64,000 nucleotides of DNA from GCA-003244245 sp963712995 (lineage in GTDB: Bacteria > Actinomycetota > Actinomycetes > Mycobacteriales > Pseudonocardiaceae): positions 124,001 through 188,000 of the forward strand of contig CAVQKH010000030.1 in the NCBI GenBank assembly GCA_963712995.1, read 5' to 3'. Each line of letters opens with the position of its first letter. Position 1 is the first letter of the stretch. The translations under genes and the position numbers were made by a program. Below are positions 43,007-52,029 of the stretch, in pieces. The notes under the pieces are model-generated. The model was not told the origin of the DNA. It saw only the letters and a list, made by a program, of their open reading frames with translations, and made no database searches.

Positions 43007-45327
43007 CCGGACTGCTGGCGCGGCCGGAGACCGGTGCCTTGGATTCCGGCACCCTGATGGTGGCCTCCCGGGTGCCACGGTGGCTGCGCCTGCACTGGAT
43101 GCTGTGCGCGCTGCTCGGGATCGGGGCGGGCCTGCGGGTGCTCACGGTGTTGGCCTACCAACCCGCGATCCTCTACATCGACTCCTTCAGCTACCTGGAC
43201 AACATCCACGAACTGCGCCCCGACGGGCTGCGCCCGATCGGTTACGACCTCATCCTGAACCTGGTGCTGCCCTTCGGGGGGCTGCGTGCGGTGGCCGTCG
43301 TGCAGCATCTGCTCGGGCTGGGCATCGGAGTGGTGATCTACCGGTTGCTGCTGCGCCACGGTGCCCGGCGCTGGTTGGCCGCGTCGGCGAGCGCGCCGGT
43401 GCTGCTCGATGCCTACCAGGTGCAGATCGAGCACAACATCATGCCCGACGTCTGGTTCCAGGCGCTGCTCTTAGTGATCGTCTGGGTGCTGACCTGGCGG
43501 GGGCTGCCCAGCTTGTGGCACGCCACGGGTGCCGGAGCCCTGATCGGCTTCGCGGTGATGGTGCGTCTGGTCGGCATTGCCCTGCTCCTGCCCGCCCTGG
43601 CCTACCTGATCGTCGCAGGATCGCTGTGGGTCAGCCGGACCGGCTGGCGGCGGATCGGGCGCCGCGCCGTGGCCATGGCCGCCGGTTTCACGGTGCTGCT
43701 CGGCGGTTACGCCGGCTATTACCGGATCAGCACCGGTGCCTGGGGTATCAGCGAGGCTAGCGGCGGCGTACTCTACGGCCGCGCCGCGGTCATCGCCGAC
43801 TGCGAGCGGTTGGCGGCGGGCACTTCGGAACGCGCCGTGTGCCCAGCTCAGCCACCCGGTCAGCGATTCGGCGTCGACTACTACGTCCATGACCTCGACT
43901 CGCCAGCCTTGACCGTCGGGTTGCCAGCCGGTGAGTCGATGGCTGCGATCAAGGCCTCCTTCGCCCGCCAGGTGTTCGCCAATCAGCCCGTCGATCTCGC
44001 CGTGGCGATCAGCAAGGATTTCCTGAAGGGATTCCGTCCGGTCCGCGTCGATGCCGTGCACGACGTCCCGGTCGAGCGGTGGTATTTCCAGACGTCCTAC
44101 CCGTACTTCGGGGTCCGGGAGCTGATCGAGGCGCGAGCATTCGAGTTCGGTGGCGTGCCGATCGAGGTCAACCGCACACTCGCCGAGCTGTTGAGGAGCT
44201 ACCAGCTCACGGTCGGCTACGCTCCCGGTCCGCTGCTCGGCCTGGGGTTGGTGGTGGGCCTGCTCGGCGGGTTCGGGATCGGCACCGCCCGCCGGTCGGG
44301 GATTCGCGCCGCCAGCCTGCTGGTGTCCGGGCTCGCTGTCACGGTGCTGATGACCGCAGCGGCTTTCGAGTTCTCCTGGCGCTACCAGTTGCCCGGCCTG
44401 GTGTTGTTGCCATTGGCGGGTGCGCTGGGCGTGACCGCCTTCACCGGGCCGCTGCGCAGGCCGGGTCCCCGGCGCACGGTGAATCCGCCGATGCAGCCCT
44501 ACCCCGATCCGGTGGACATCGCCACGGTAGGTGAGTTCATCGGCTCGCAGGGCGAGGTGTCGTTCGCGCCGGTGGTGGTGATCATCGCGGCGTACAACGA
44601 GGAGGACGGTATCGGCGCGGTCCTCGCCGCCGTTCCCCCGATGAGCTGCGGCCTGGCGGTGGACACCCTGGTGGTCGTCGACGGCTGCACCGACGCCACC
44701 GCGGAGGTCGCCCGGCGCTGCGGAGCCCGAGTCTGCGAGATGGTGACCAACCGGGGCCAGGGCGCGGCGCTGCGGCTGGGTTACGCGCTGGCCCGGCGCG
44801 GTGGCGCCCGCTACATCGTCACCACGGACGCCGATGGCCAGTACGACATGGCCGAACTGCCGCTGCTGCTGGCGCCCTTGATCGATGACGAGGCCGACTT
44901 CGTCACCGGTTCGCGGGCGCTGGGCCGGCGGGAGACCTCCGACCCGGTGCGCCACCTCGGGGTGCATGTGTTCGCCGGGCTGGCCAGCGTGCTGACCCGG
45001 CAGCGGCTGACGGACACCTCATTCGGCTTTCGCGCGATGAAGGCTGAGGTCTCCGGGGCGGTCACGCTTACGCAGGCCCAGTACCAGGCGTCCGAGCTGC
45101 TGCTGGGGGTGATCTCGCACGGTTACCGGGTGCTGGAGGCGCCCATGACGATGCTGGCTCGCACCGCTGGTGAGACGAAGAAGGGCAACAACTTCGTCTA
45201 CGGGCTGCGCTACGCCCGGGTACTGGTGGGCACCTGGTCGCGGGAGTCCCGGGCACGCCGCCGGCGATTGTCGCCGAAGACCAACCGGTCCAGCAAGACG
45301 AACTTGAGCACGAAGGCCGGCAGGTAG
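43003..45327 (+). CDS. Membrane glycosyltransferase fused to a GT2 glycosyltransferase
   Basis: 774 residues. The N-terminal ~510 residues have about ten TM helices of a GT-C type lipid-sugar-dependent transferase, with an acidic motif in the first outer loop (AILYIDSFSYLDNIHELRPDGLRPIGY). From about residue 524 there is a GT2 domain (VVVIIAAYNEEDGIGAVLAAV, then DADGQYD near residue 610) of the polyprenyl-phosphate-sugar synthase type. The GT2 part could load a sugar on polyprenyl phosphate and the GT-C part transfer it outside. The 3' end overlaps the convergent GtrA gene by 118 bases. Confidence 0.85.
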   Translation: MTGLLARPETGALDSGTLMVASRVPRWLRLHWMLCALLGIGAGLRVLTVLAYQPAILYIDSFSYLDNIHELRPDGLRPIGYDLILNLVLPFGGLRAVAVVQHLLGLGIGVVIYRLLLRHGARRWLAASASAPVLLDAYQVQIEHNIMPDVWFQALLLVIVWVLTWRGLPSLWHATGAGALIGFAVMVRLVGIALLLPALAYLIVAGSLWVSRTGWRRIGRRAVAMAAGFTVLLGGYAGYYRISTGAWGISEASGGVLYGRAAVIADCERLAAGTSERAVCPAQPPGQRFGVDYYVHDLDSPALTVGLPAGESMAAIKASFARQVFANQPVDLAVAISKDFLKGFRPVRVDAVHDVPVERWYFQTSYPYFGVRELIEARAFEFGGVPIEVNRTLAELLRSYQLTVGYAPGPLLGLGLVVGLLGGFGIGTARRSGIRAASLLVSGLAVTVLMTAAAFEFSWRYQLPGLVLLPLAGALGVTAFTGPLRRPGPRRTVNPPMQPYPDPVDIATVGEFIGSQGEVSFAPVVVIIAAYNEEDGIGAVLAAVPPMSCGLAVDTLVVVDGCTDATAEVARRCGARVCEMVTNRGQGAALRLGYALARRGGARYIVTTDADGQYDMAELPLLLAPLIDDEADFVTGSRALGRRETSDPVRHLGVHVFAGLASVLTRQRLTDTSFGFRAMKAEVSGAVTLTQAQYQASELLLGVISHGYRVLEAPMTMLARTAGETKKGNNFVYGLRYARVLVGTWSRESRARRRRLSPKTNRSSKTNLSTKAGR

Positions 45328-45761
45328 CTCATGCCGTACACGACCGCGATGACGGCGGTGCGCACCGCGTGGTCCTCGATCGCGCCGCCGATCAGCCGAT
45401 CAACGACGACGGTGATGCCGATCGCCACGAGGCCACCGACTGTGATCACCGCGAGGTAGGGCAGCAGTTCTTGGCGCATCCCCACCGGTCCGGAGCGCCG
45501 CCAGGTCCAGTACCGGTGGATGAGGAAGTTCGGCACCGCCCCGGCCACGAACGCCACCGCCCCGGACACCGTGGCTGAGGCATCGAGAACCCCGAACAGC
45601 AGCACCAATGTCAGCTGGCTGCATGCGGTGGACACCACCGTGCCCGCGGCGAATCGGGTGAACAACCTGGCCAGTCGGGACTGGGCCGGTTTGGGCTGGG
45701 CCGGTTTGGGCTGGGCCGGTTTGGGCTGGGCCGGTCCGGATGGGGCGAGCCGTCGGAGCAC
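45210..45761 (-). CDS. GtrA-family membrane protein
   Basis: 183 residues from GTG 45761. Four TM helices of the GtrA family (FTRFAAGTVVSTACSQLTLVLLFGVLD..., AFVAGAVPNFLIHRYWTWRR, LPYLAVITVGGLVAIGITV, VVYGMSYLPAFVLKFVLLDRLVF). GtrA proteins are thought to flip polyprenyl-phosphate sugars. The N-terminus carries the repeated PAQPK pentapeptide encoded by a 15-bp tandem repeat. It overlaps the end of the convergent glycosyltransferase gene. Confidence 0.85.
   Translation of the reverse strand: MLRRLAPSGPAQPKPAQPKPAQPKPAQSRLARLFTRFAAGTVVSTACSQLTLVLLFGVLDASATVSGAVAFVAGAVPNFLIHRYWTWRRSGPVGMRQELLPYLAVITVGGLVAIGITVVVDRLIGGAIEDHAVRTAVIAVVYGMSYLPAFVLKFVLLDRLVFGDNRRRRARDSRDQVPTSTRA
45681..45736. repeat. 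15-bp tandem repeat in the GtrA gene
   Basis: CTGGGCCGGTTTGGG repeats 3.7 times from 45681. The unit is five codons long, so copy number changes keep frame and alter the N-terminal PAQPK repeat. Confidence 0.85.
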
Positions 45762-45880
45762 TACGTCATCTTGGCAGACGGGTCGGGCAGCAGACCGACG
45801 TGCGTGAGGTGGCTGCTGTTGGTGTTCGGTGGATTCATCTGATATGCAAACGCATCCATTCATCCCTGGCGGGAGGCAAC

Positions 45881-47095
45881 ATGGTGCGGATCCTCGTTCT
45901 CGGCGGCGACGGCTACCTGGGCTGGCCCACTGCCCTGCACCTATCGGAGCTGGGGCACGACGTCGCTGTGCTGGACAACTTCGTCCGGCGCTCCTACGAC
46001 GACGAGCTGGGGTTGCAGAGCCTGGTGCCCATCGAGTCGTTGCACCACCGGGTGCGGGCCTGGCGCGAGATCTCCGGCCACCACCTCGAGCTTTTCGTCG
46101 GCGACCTGTGCGACGGCGATTTCATCCTCGACGTCGTGCGCCGTTTCCGCCCGGACGCGATCGTGCATTACGCCGAGCAGCGCTCCGCCCCCTATTCGAT
46201 GATCGACCGCAGGCATGCGGTGTACACGCAGTCGAACAACGTCGTCGGAACCCTGAACGTGATGTTCGCGATCGCCGAGGTGGACCGGGATATCCATCTG
46301 GTCAAGTTGGGCACCATGGGGGAGTACGGCACGCCGAACATCGACATCGAGGAGGGCTGGCTCACCGTCGAGCACAACGGCCGCACCGACCGGGTGCTCT
46401 TTCCCAAGAAGCCGGGCTCGTTCTACCACCTCACCAAGGTGCACGACAGCCACAACATCGAGTTCGGCTGCCGGACCTGGGGACTGCGGGCCACGGACCT
46501 CAACCAGGGTGTGGTCTATGGCCAGCAGACCGACCAGACGGCGCGCGACCCCCGGCTGGCCACCCGGTTCGACTACGACGCGGTCTTCGGCACCGTGCTC
46601 AACCGGTTCGTCATCCAGGCGGTGCTCGGGCACCCGCTGACCGTCTACGGGGCGGGCGGGCAGACCCGGGGCATCATCGACATCCGGGACACCATCGAGT
46701 GCATCCGGCTGGCCTGCGAGAACCCGGCGGCTCCCGGTGAGTTCCGGGTGTTCAACCAGATCACTGAGACGATGTCGGTGGCTGATGTCGCCAAGACCGT
46801 CGCGGCCAGTTTCCCGGGGAGCGTGCAGATCGAGTACCTGGACAATCCCCGGGTGGAGCTCGATGAGCATTACTACAACGTGGTGCACACCGGCCTGGTC
46901 GAGCTGGGCCTGCAACCGCACCTGCTCTCCGACACGCTGATCGACTCCCTGTTCGCCATCGTCGAGCGCCACCTGGACCGCGTCGACCCGTCCCTGATGC
47001 GCCCGACCATCAACTGGCGCCACCCCACCAACCCCTCACTCTCAAAGCCCTCCCCACCCCGAGACGGGGGTGATCAGGGGAGGAGTTGGTGGTAG
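45881..47095 (+). CDS. sqd1: UDP-sulfoquinovose synthase
   Basis: 404 residues, SDR family SQD1. VLGGDGYLGWPTALHL at the N-terminus and the family-specific GTMGEYGTPNIDIEEG and SFYHLTKVHDSHNI; the catalytic set T145, Y182 and K186 falls at the same numbers as in plant SQD1. It makes UDP-sulfoquinovose from UDP-glucose and sulfite. ATG 45881 follows GGGAGG. The GtrA and GT genes beside it suggest the sugar is placed on a lipid or glycan. Its stop overlaps the end of the convergent glgM gene by 22 bases. Confidence 0.9.
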   Translation: MVRILVLGGDGYLGWPTALHLSELGHDVAVLDNFVRRSYDDELGLQSLVPIESLHHRVRAWREISGHHLELFVGDLCDGDFILDVVRRFRPDAIVHYAEQRSAPYSMIDRRHAVYTQSNNVVGTLNVMFAIAEVDRDIHLVKLGTMGEYGTPNIDIEEGWLTVEHNGRTDRVLFPKKPGSFYHLTKVHDSHNIEFGCRTWGLRATDLNQGVVYGQQTDQTARDPRLATRFDYDAVFGTVLNRFVIQAVLGHPLTVYGAGGQTRGIIDIRDTIECIRLACENPAAPGEFRVFNQITETMSVADVAKTVAASFPGSVQIEYLDNPRVELDEHYYNVVHTGLVELGLQPHLLSDTLIDSLFAIVERHLDRVDPSLMRPTINWRHPTNPSLSKPSPPRDGGDQGRSWW

Positions 47096-48228
47096 AGGTG
47101 CAGGGTGCGGTCGGCGACGGTGGACCAGGAGAACTCGGCGATGGCGCGTTTGCGGCCGGCCTGGCCCATCGCGGCGACCCGGTCGGGGTCGGCCAGCAGT
47201 TCGTTGACGCGATGCGCCAGGCCCTGCTGGAACCCCTCGGGGTCGTGCTCGTCGTAGGGCACCAGCAGACCGGTGACACCATCGTCGACGACCTCCGGGA
47301 TTCCGCCGACGGCGGAGGCGACCACCGCAGTACCGCAGGCCATCGCCTCGAGGTTGACGATGCCCAGCGGTTCGTAGACAGACGGGCAGGCGAACACGGT
47401 GGCGGCCGAGAGCACCTGCCGGATCTCGGTGATGGGCAGCATGTCCGGCACCCAGATCACTCCGGGCCGGGCTGCGGAGAGCTCCGCCACAGCGGCCCGG
47501 GCCTCGGCCTCGATCTCCGTGGTGTCCGGCGCGCCCGCGCACAGCAGCAACTGCGCGCCACGGTCGATGTGGTGGGCCGCGGCCAGCAGGTGGCCGACTC
47601 CCTTCTGCCGGGTGAGCCGCCCCACGAACGCGACGATCGGTCGCGCCGGGTCAGCCCCTAACCGGCGAAGGGCGTCGGTCTCGGCGACCGGGCGGTAGGT
47701 GTCGGCGTCGATGCCGTTGCGCACCACGTGTACCCGCTCCGGGTGCACGGTGGGATAGCAGTCCAGCACGTCGGCCCGCATGCCGTCGCTGACCGCGATG
47801 ATGGCGTCGGCGTGCTCGTAGGCGGTGCGTTCCACCCAGGAGGACACCCGGTAGCCACCGCCGAGTTGTTCGGCCTTCCAGGGCCTGCGGGGCTCCAGCG
47901 AGTGCGCGGTGATCACATGCGGCACGCCGTGCAGGGTGCGGGCCAGGTGGCCGGCCATGTTGGCGTACCAGGTATGCGAATGCACCAGATCCACGCCGCC
48001 CAGCGCGTCGGTCATCGCGAGGTTCACCGACAGGGTCTGCAAGGCCTGGTTGGCGGTTGTGAGTCCCGGTGCGACGGCGTGGTTGTGCGCTCCCGAGCGC
48101 GGGGCACCGAAACAGTGCACATCGACCTCGCACCGCTTGCGCAGCTCGGGCACCAGGTGGCCGACGTGCACGCCGGCGCCGCCGTATACCTCGGGCGGGT
48201 ACTCCCGGGTCAGAACTCCGATACGCAC
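47074..48228 (-). CDS. glgM: Alpha-maltose-1-phosphate synthase / glycogen synthase GlgM
   Basis: 384 residues, GT4 fold of the actinobacterial GlgA/GlgM (Rv1212c) type: VLTREYPPEVYGGAGVHVGHL at the N-terminus, AFVGRLTRQKGVGHLL, and the CPSVYEPLGIVNLEAMACGT acceptor-side motif. GTG start. It is divergent from glgC with 134 bases between them. In mycobacteria this enzyme makes maltose-1-phosphate from ADP-glucose for the GlgE pathway. Confidence 0.9.
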   Translation of the reverse strand: MRIGVLTREYPPEVYGGAGVHVGHLVPELRKRCEVDVHCFGAPRSGAHNHAVAPGLTTANQALQTLSVNLAMTDALGGVDLVHSHTWYANMAGHLARTLHGVPHVITAHSLEPRRPWKAEQLGGGYRVSSWVERTAYEHADAIIAVSDGMRADVLDCYPTVHPERVHVVRNGIDADTYRPVAETDALRRLGADPARPIVAFVGRLTRQKGVGHLLAAAHHIDRGAQLLLCAGAPDTTEIEAEARAAVAELSAARPGVIWVPDMLPITEIRQVLSAATVFACPSVYEPLGIVNLEAMACGTAVVASAVGGIPEVVDDGVTGLLVPYDEHDPEGFQQGLAHRVNELLADPDRVAAMGQAGRKRAIAEFSWSTVADRTLHLYHQLLP

Positions 48229-48362
48229 GCCGAGTCACGCTAGCGTTCCCGCCACCTTCGGTCACTGGCAGTGCCTTCACCAGGCCTGATCGGTGAATAT
48301 TGGATGACCGGGGGTGGGCCTCAGATGGCTTCGCCGGACAAGCGGCGCTAGGGTGACCAATC

Positions 48363-49580
48363 GTGAAGGGACAGCCGCACGTGCTGGGCATCGTTCTTGC
48401 CGGCGGTGAGGGAAAACGGTTGTGGCCACTGACTGCGGATCGGGCCAAACCCGCCGTGCCGTTTGGTGGGAACTATCGATTGGTCGATTTCGTGCTGTCC
48501 AATCTGGTCAACGCCGGTTACATCCGGATCTGCGTCCTGACCCAGTACAAGTCGCACTCGCTGGACAGGCACATCACCACGGCGTGGCGGCTGTCCTCGA
48601 TGCTCGGGCAGTACATCACCCCGGTTCCCGCCCAGCAGCGCCTGGGCCCACGGTGGTACACCGGCAGCGCGGACGCGATCTTCCAATCGCTCAACCTGGT
48701 GTATGACGAGGCCCCCGAGTACATCGTCGTCTTCGGCGCCGACCACGTCTACCGGATGGACCCCTCGCAGATGCTGGAGCAGCACATCGCCACCGGCGCG
48801 GGCGTGACCGTCGCCGGTATCCGGGTGCCGCGGGAGCAGGCCAGCGGCTTCGGCTGCATCGATGCCGACGCCTCCGGGCGGATCACCGAGTTCCTGGAGA
48901 AGCCGGCTCGAGCACCCGGCACGCTGGATGACCCCGAGGTGGCGTTCGCCTCGATGGGCAACTACGTGTTCACCACCAAGTTGCTGGTCTCCGCGTTGCG
49001 TGCCGACGGCGCCAACCAGGATTCCGACCACGACATGGGCGGCGACGTGATACCGATGCTGGTGGACGCCGGGGAGGCGGCGGTGTACGACTTCGCCGAA
49101 AACGTGGTGCCCGGCGCGACCGACCGGGACCGCGGTTACTGGCGTGACGTCGGCACCCTGGACACCTACTACGACGCGCACATGGACCTGGTGTCGGTGC
49201 ATCCAGTGTTCAATCTGTACAACCAGGCGTGGCCGATCCGCACCGCGACGCCCCCGCTGCCGCCTGCGAAGTTCGTTCAGGGCGGCACGGCCCAGGAGTC
49301 GATCGTGGGCGCGGGCTCGATCGTCTCGGCGGCGTATGTGACCAACTCGGTGATCTCCAGCGATGTCGTGATCGAGGCCGGTGCCCACGTGGAGGGCAGC
49401 GTGCTGATGCCTGGTGTCCGGGTGGGCAAAGGAGCTGTGGTGCGCCGGGCGATCCTGGACAAGAACGTGGTGATCCCCGACGGCGCCCAGGTCGGGGTGG
49501 ATCCCGAGCTGGATCGGGAGCGCTACACGGTCAGCGGTGGCGATGTCGTCGTACTGGGGAAGGGAGCCCATGCGGAGTAA
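48363..49580 (+). CDS. glgC: Glucose-1-phosphate adenylyltransferase
   Basis: 405 residues. N-terminal nucleotidyltransferase motif GIVLAGGEGKRLWPLTADRAKPAVPFGGNYRLVDF, the EYIVVFGADHVYRMD segment, and a C-terminal beta-helix. It makes ADP-glucose for the neighbouring GlgM. GTG start. The last 11 bases overlap the next gene. Confidence 0.95.
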   Translation: MKGQPHVLGIVLAGGEGKRLWPLTADRAKPAVPFGGNYRLVDFVLSNLVNAGYIRICVLTQYKSHSLDRHITTAWRLSSMLGQYITPVPAQQRLGPRWYTGSADAIFQSLNLVYDEAPEYIVVFGADHVYRMDPSQMLEQHIATGAGVTVAGIRVPREQASGFGCIDADASGRITEFLEKPARAPGTLDDPEVAFASMGNYVFTTKLLVSALRADGANQDSDHDMGGDVIPMLVDAGEAAVYDFAENVVPGATDRDRGYWRDVGTLDTYYDAHMDLVSVHPVFNLYNQAWPIRTATPPLPPAKFVQGGTAQESIVGAGSIVSAAYVTNSVISSDVVIEAGAHVEGSVLMPGVRVGKGAVVRRAILDKNVVIPDGAQVGVDPELDRERYTVSGGDVVVLGKGAHAE

Positions 49581-50166
49581 GCCGGTGCCCTGGTGGGCTG
49601 TGCTGTCCGCGGCGGGCGCACCGGTGCTGCTGATCGGTGGTTGGCAACTCGCTGCCGCCCGCCAGCCTGGTGGTTTCGACCCGGTGGGCCAGACGATCAG
49701 CGCGTTGGCCGGCCGTGCCGCCACCGATCCGTGGATTATGACCACGGCTCTGCTGGGGGTCGGCCTGTGCCACACGATCACCGCCGCCGGGCTTGCGCCG
49801 GCGGCTACGCCGGGCCGGCTGCTGCTCGGCACCGGAGGGGCGGCCACCGTGGTGCTGGCCGGGGCTCCGCTCCCGGTCACCGGCGCCTCGCCGGTCCACG
49901 TGGCCGCCGCAACGGTCGCCTTCACCACGTTGTCGGTGTGGCCGGCGTTGGCGTGGCGGCGCGGTGACATTCGGCACCGTGGCACGCCGGGACGTCGTGC
50001 CTCGCGCCTCGCCGCCGCCGGTCTGCTCGGGCTGTTCGGCTGGTTCGGGCTGGAGTGCTTCAGCCTCGGCCCGCGGATCGGGTTGTCCGAGCGGATCCTC
50101 GCCGGGGCCCAAGCGCTCTGGCCGCTCGCGGTTGTGCTGCTCGCGCGCCGTAGCAAGGCATACTGA
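49570..50166 (+). CDS. DUF998-type membrane protein
   Basis: 198 residues from ATG 49570 (GGGAG upstream), six hydrophobic helices with the DUF998 pattern GGFDPVGQTISALAGRAATDPWIMTTALLGVG. Follows glgC and overlaps it; co-expressed. Function unknown. Confidence 0.78.
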   Translation: MRSKPVPWWAVLSAAGAPVLLIGGWQLAAARQPGGFDPVGQTISALAGRAATDPWIMTTALLGVGLCHTITAAGLAPAATPGRLLLGTGGAATVVLAGAPLPVTGASPVHVAAATVAFTTLSVWPALAWRRGDIRHRGTPGRRASRLAAAGLLGLFGWFGLECFSLGPRIGLSERILAGAQALWPLAVVLLARRSKAY

Positions 50167-50170
50167 GCCG

Positions 50171-51058
50171 GTGACGGCGAATCCAGGCGAGGCAGTTGGT
50201 CGAGGGTCGGCGAGTTCGCTCACCGAGGCGATCGTCGGGTACTACGACGAGACCTGGCTGGACTATCGGGTGTTGTGGCTCAACCCGGACAACTTGGCGG
50301 TCCACTTCGGCTACACCGATGCGAGCACCCGCACTCATACCGATGCGCTCAAGAACATGAATCGGGTACTCGCGGATCGGGTGCAGGTCCAGCCTGGTGA
50401 GCGGGTGCTGGACGCCGGCTGTGGGGTCGGCGGCAGCAGCTTGTGGTTGGCCAGTGAACGCGGCGCTGAGGTCGTCGGGATCACGTTGGCGCCCGGCCAG
50501 GTCGCGAAGGCGCGCAGCTACGCCCGGCACAGGCGGGCCAAACGGGTCAATTTCGAGGTTGCCGACTTCACCGCGACGCCGTTCCCGGACGCGAGTTTCG
50601 ACGTCGTATGGGCGGTGGAGAGCCTGTGCCACGCACCTCGCAAGGGTGACTTCTATCAGGAGGCCGCTCGCCTGCTGCGTCCCGGCGGCCGGGTGGTCGT
50701 CGCCGATTTCGTCCGCGCCGGTCGCCCGGTGGATCCGACTGGCGAGCGACTGCTGCACGAGTGGCTCACCGGCTGGGCCGTTCCCGACATCGACACTCCC
50801 GGTGAGCATCTGGCGCACCTGGACGCCGCCGGATTCGTCGAAGCCCGGCTCGATGATGTGACCGCGCACACCCGGCCGTCGCTGCGCCGGTTGTACCGCA
50901 TGGCGTACTGGACCTACCCGCTGGCGGTGCTCGGCCATCGCAAGGGGATCCGCTCCGCGGTCCAGCACGGCAACGTGGTCGCCTCGATACGCCAGTACCA
51001 GGCGCTGCGCCACGGCGCGTGGTTCTACAGCATCCTCTCCGCCACCAAACCCCGCTGA
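50171..51058 (+). CDS. Class I SAM-dependent methyltransferase
   Basis: 295 residues, GTG 50171. SAM-binding motif I VLDAGCGVGGSSLWLA, then FDVVWAVESLCHAP and LRPGGRVVVADF. The layout resembles the tocopherol/cyclopropane-fatty-acid synthase type small-molecule methyltransferases. The longer frame upstream is shadow of DUF998. Substrate unknown. Confidence 0.85.
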   Translation: MTANPGEAVGRGSASSLTEAIVGYYDETWLDYRVLWLNPDNLAVHFGYTDASTRTHTDALKNMNRVLADRVQVQPGERVLDAGCGVGGSSLWLASERGAEVVGITLAPGQVAKARSYARHRRAKRVNFEVADFTATPFPDASFDVVWAVESLCHAPRKGDFYQEAARLLRPGGRVVVADFVRAGRPVDPTGERLLHEWLTGWAVPDIDTPGEHLAHLDAAGFVEARLDDVTAHTRPSLRRLYRMAYWTYPLAVLGHRKGIRSAVQHGNVVASIRQYQALRHGAWFYSILSATKPR

Positions 51059-51095
51059 GCTGCGGTTATTCAGGGTTGCCGGCCGGGGAGGGCCT

Positions 51096-51767
51096 TCAGC
51101 AGCTAGGGGTGCGCAACGCCAGTAGAAGGCCGTCGCCCAGGGGGAGCATGAGGGGGACGAGGGTGTCGTCGTCACGGATCATGGTGCCCAGGGTGCGCAG
51201 CGCAGTCGATGACGGGTCCCGGTGGGCCAGATCTGCCACCCGGCCGCCGCCCAGCGCGTTGTCGAACGCGATCACCCCGCCGGGGCGCAGCAGCCGCACG
51301 CCGGTCTCCAGATAGCGCGGGTACTCAGACCGTGCGGCATCGACGAACACCAGGTCGTAGCCACCGTCGGTGAGCCGGGGCAGCACATCCAGCGCTTGCC
51401 CCATGATCAGCCGGTAGCGGGATGGCGGGAAACCGGCCTCGGTGAACGCTTGCCGGGCGGCGCGCTGGTGCTCGGGTTCGACGTCAATGGAGGTGAGCAC
51501 CCCGTCGGGAGCCATGCCGCGCAGCAGACACAGCCCACTGGCACCCGCGCCGGTACCGACCTCGACCACGGCCCTGGCGGCTAGCGCGCCGGCCAGAAAC
51601 CGCAGCGCAGCGCCGCCGCCTGGCCCGATTGGGGTGGCGCCCAACTCCTGCCCCCGCTCGCGCGCCCCGGTCAGGGTCTCGTCCTCGGTGACGAAGTTCG
51701 CCACGTAATCGCGCACTGCGCTGCCGGAGGGGGCGGGCGGCCCACCCGCACTGCCGGTAAACCTCAC
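51096..51767 (-). CDS. O-methyltransferase (Rv1220c type)
   Basis: 223 residues, class I methyltransferase of the caffeoyl-CoA/catechol type: VVEVGTGAGASGLCLLRGM, DLVFVDAARSEYPRYLETGVRLLRPGGVIAFDNAL. GTG start. Placed before sigE as in mycobacteria. Substrate unknown. Confidence 0.88.
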   Translation of the reverse strand: MRFTGSAGGPPAPSGSAVRDYVANFVTEDETLTGARERGQELGATPIGPGGGAALRFLAGALAARAVVEVGTGAGASGLCLLRGMAPDGVLTSIDVEPEHQRAARQAFTEAGFPPSRYRLIMGQALDVLPRLTDGGYDLVFVDAARSEYPRYLETGVRLLRPGGVIAFDNALGGGRVADLAHRDPSSTALRTLGTMIRDDDTLVPLMLPLGDGLLLALRTPSC

Positions 51768-52029
51768 GTCGCGCAGCGTAGCGTCGCTGCCGGCACCGTC
51801 CGAGCGACGCCGCGCCGGATCAGCGGATGCCGGACCGGAAAGGCGTACTCTCAGGAGCTTCTTAACCGGTCCTTACCCAGGACACACGCTGGCGCGCCAT
51901 GATGGACCCGGCGGGGATCGGCCGGCACACGACTCATGAAACATCGACGGCTCCCGCAGCGTTGCACTACCTGTCAGTCCCTTGTCACCGACTTCTCGTC
52001 AGCCACCCGGAGGTGGGAGAACCGAACCG

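Noticed and set aside
43471..44967. 498-residue minus-strand open frame
   Set aside because: It is antisense to the two-domain glycosyltransferase and is Gln/His/Arg-rich as expected for shadows.
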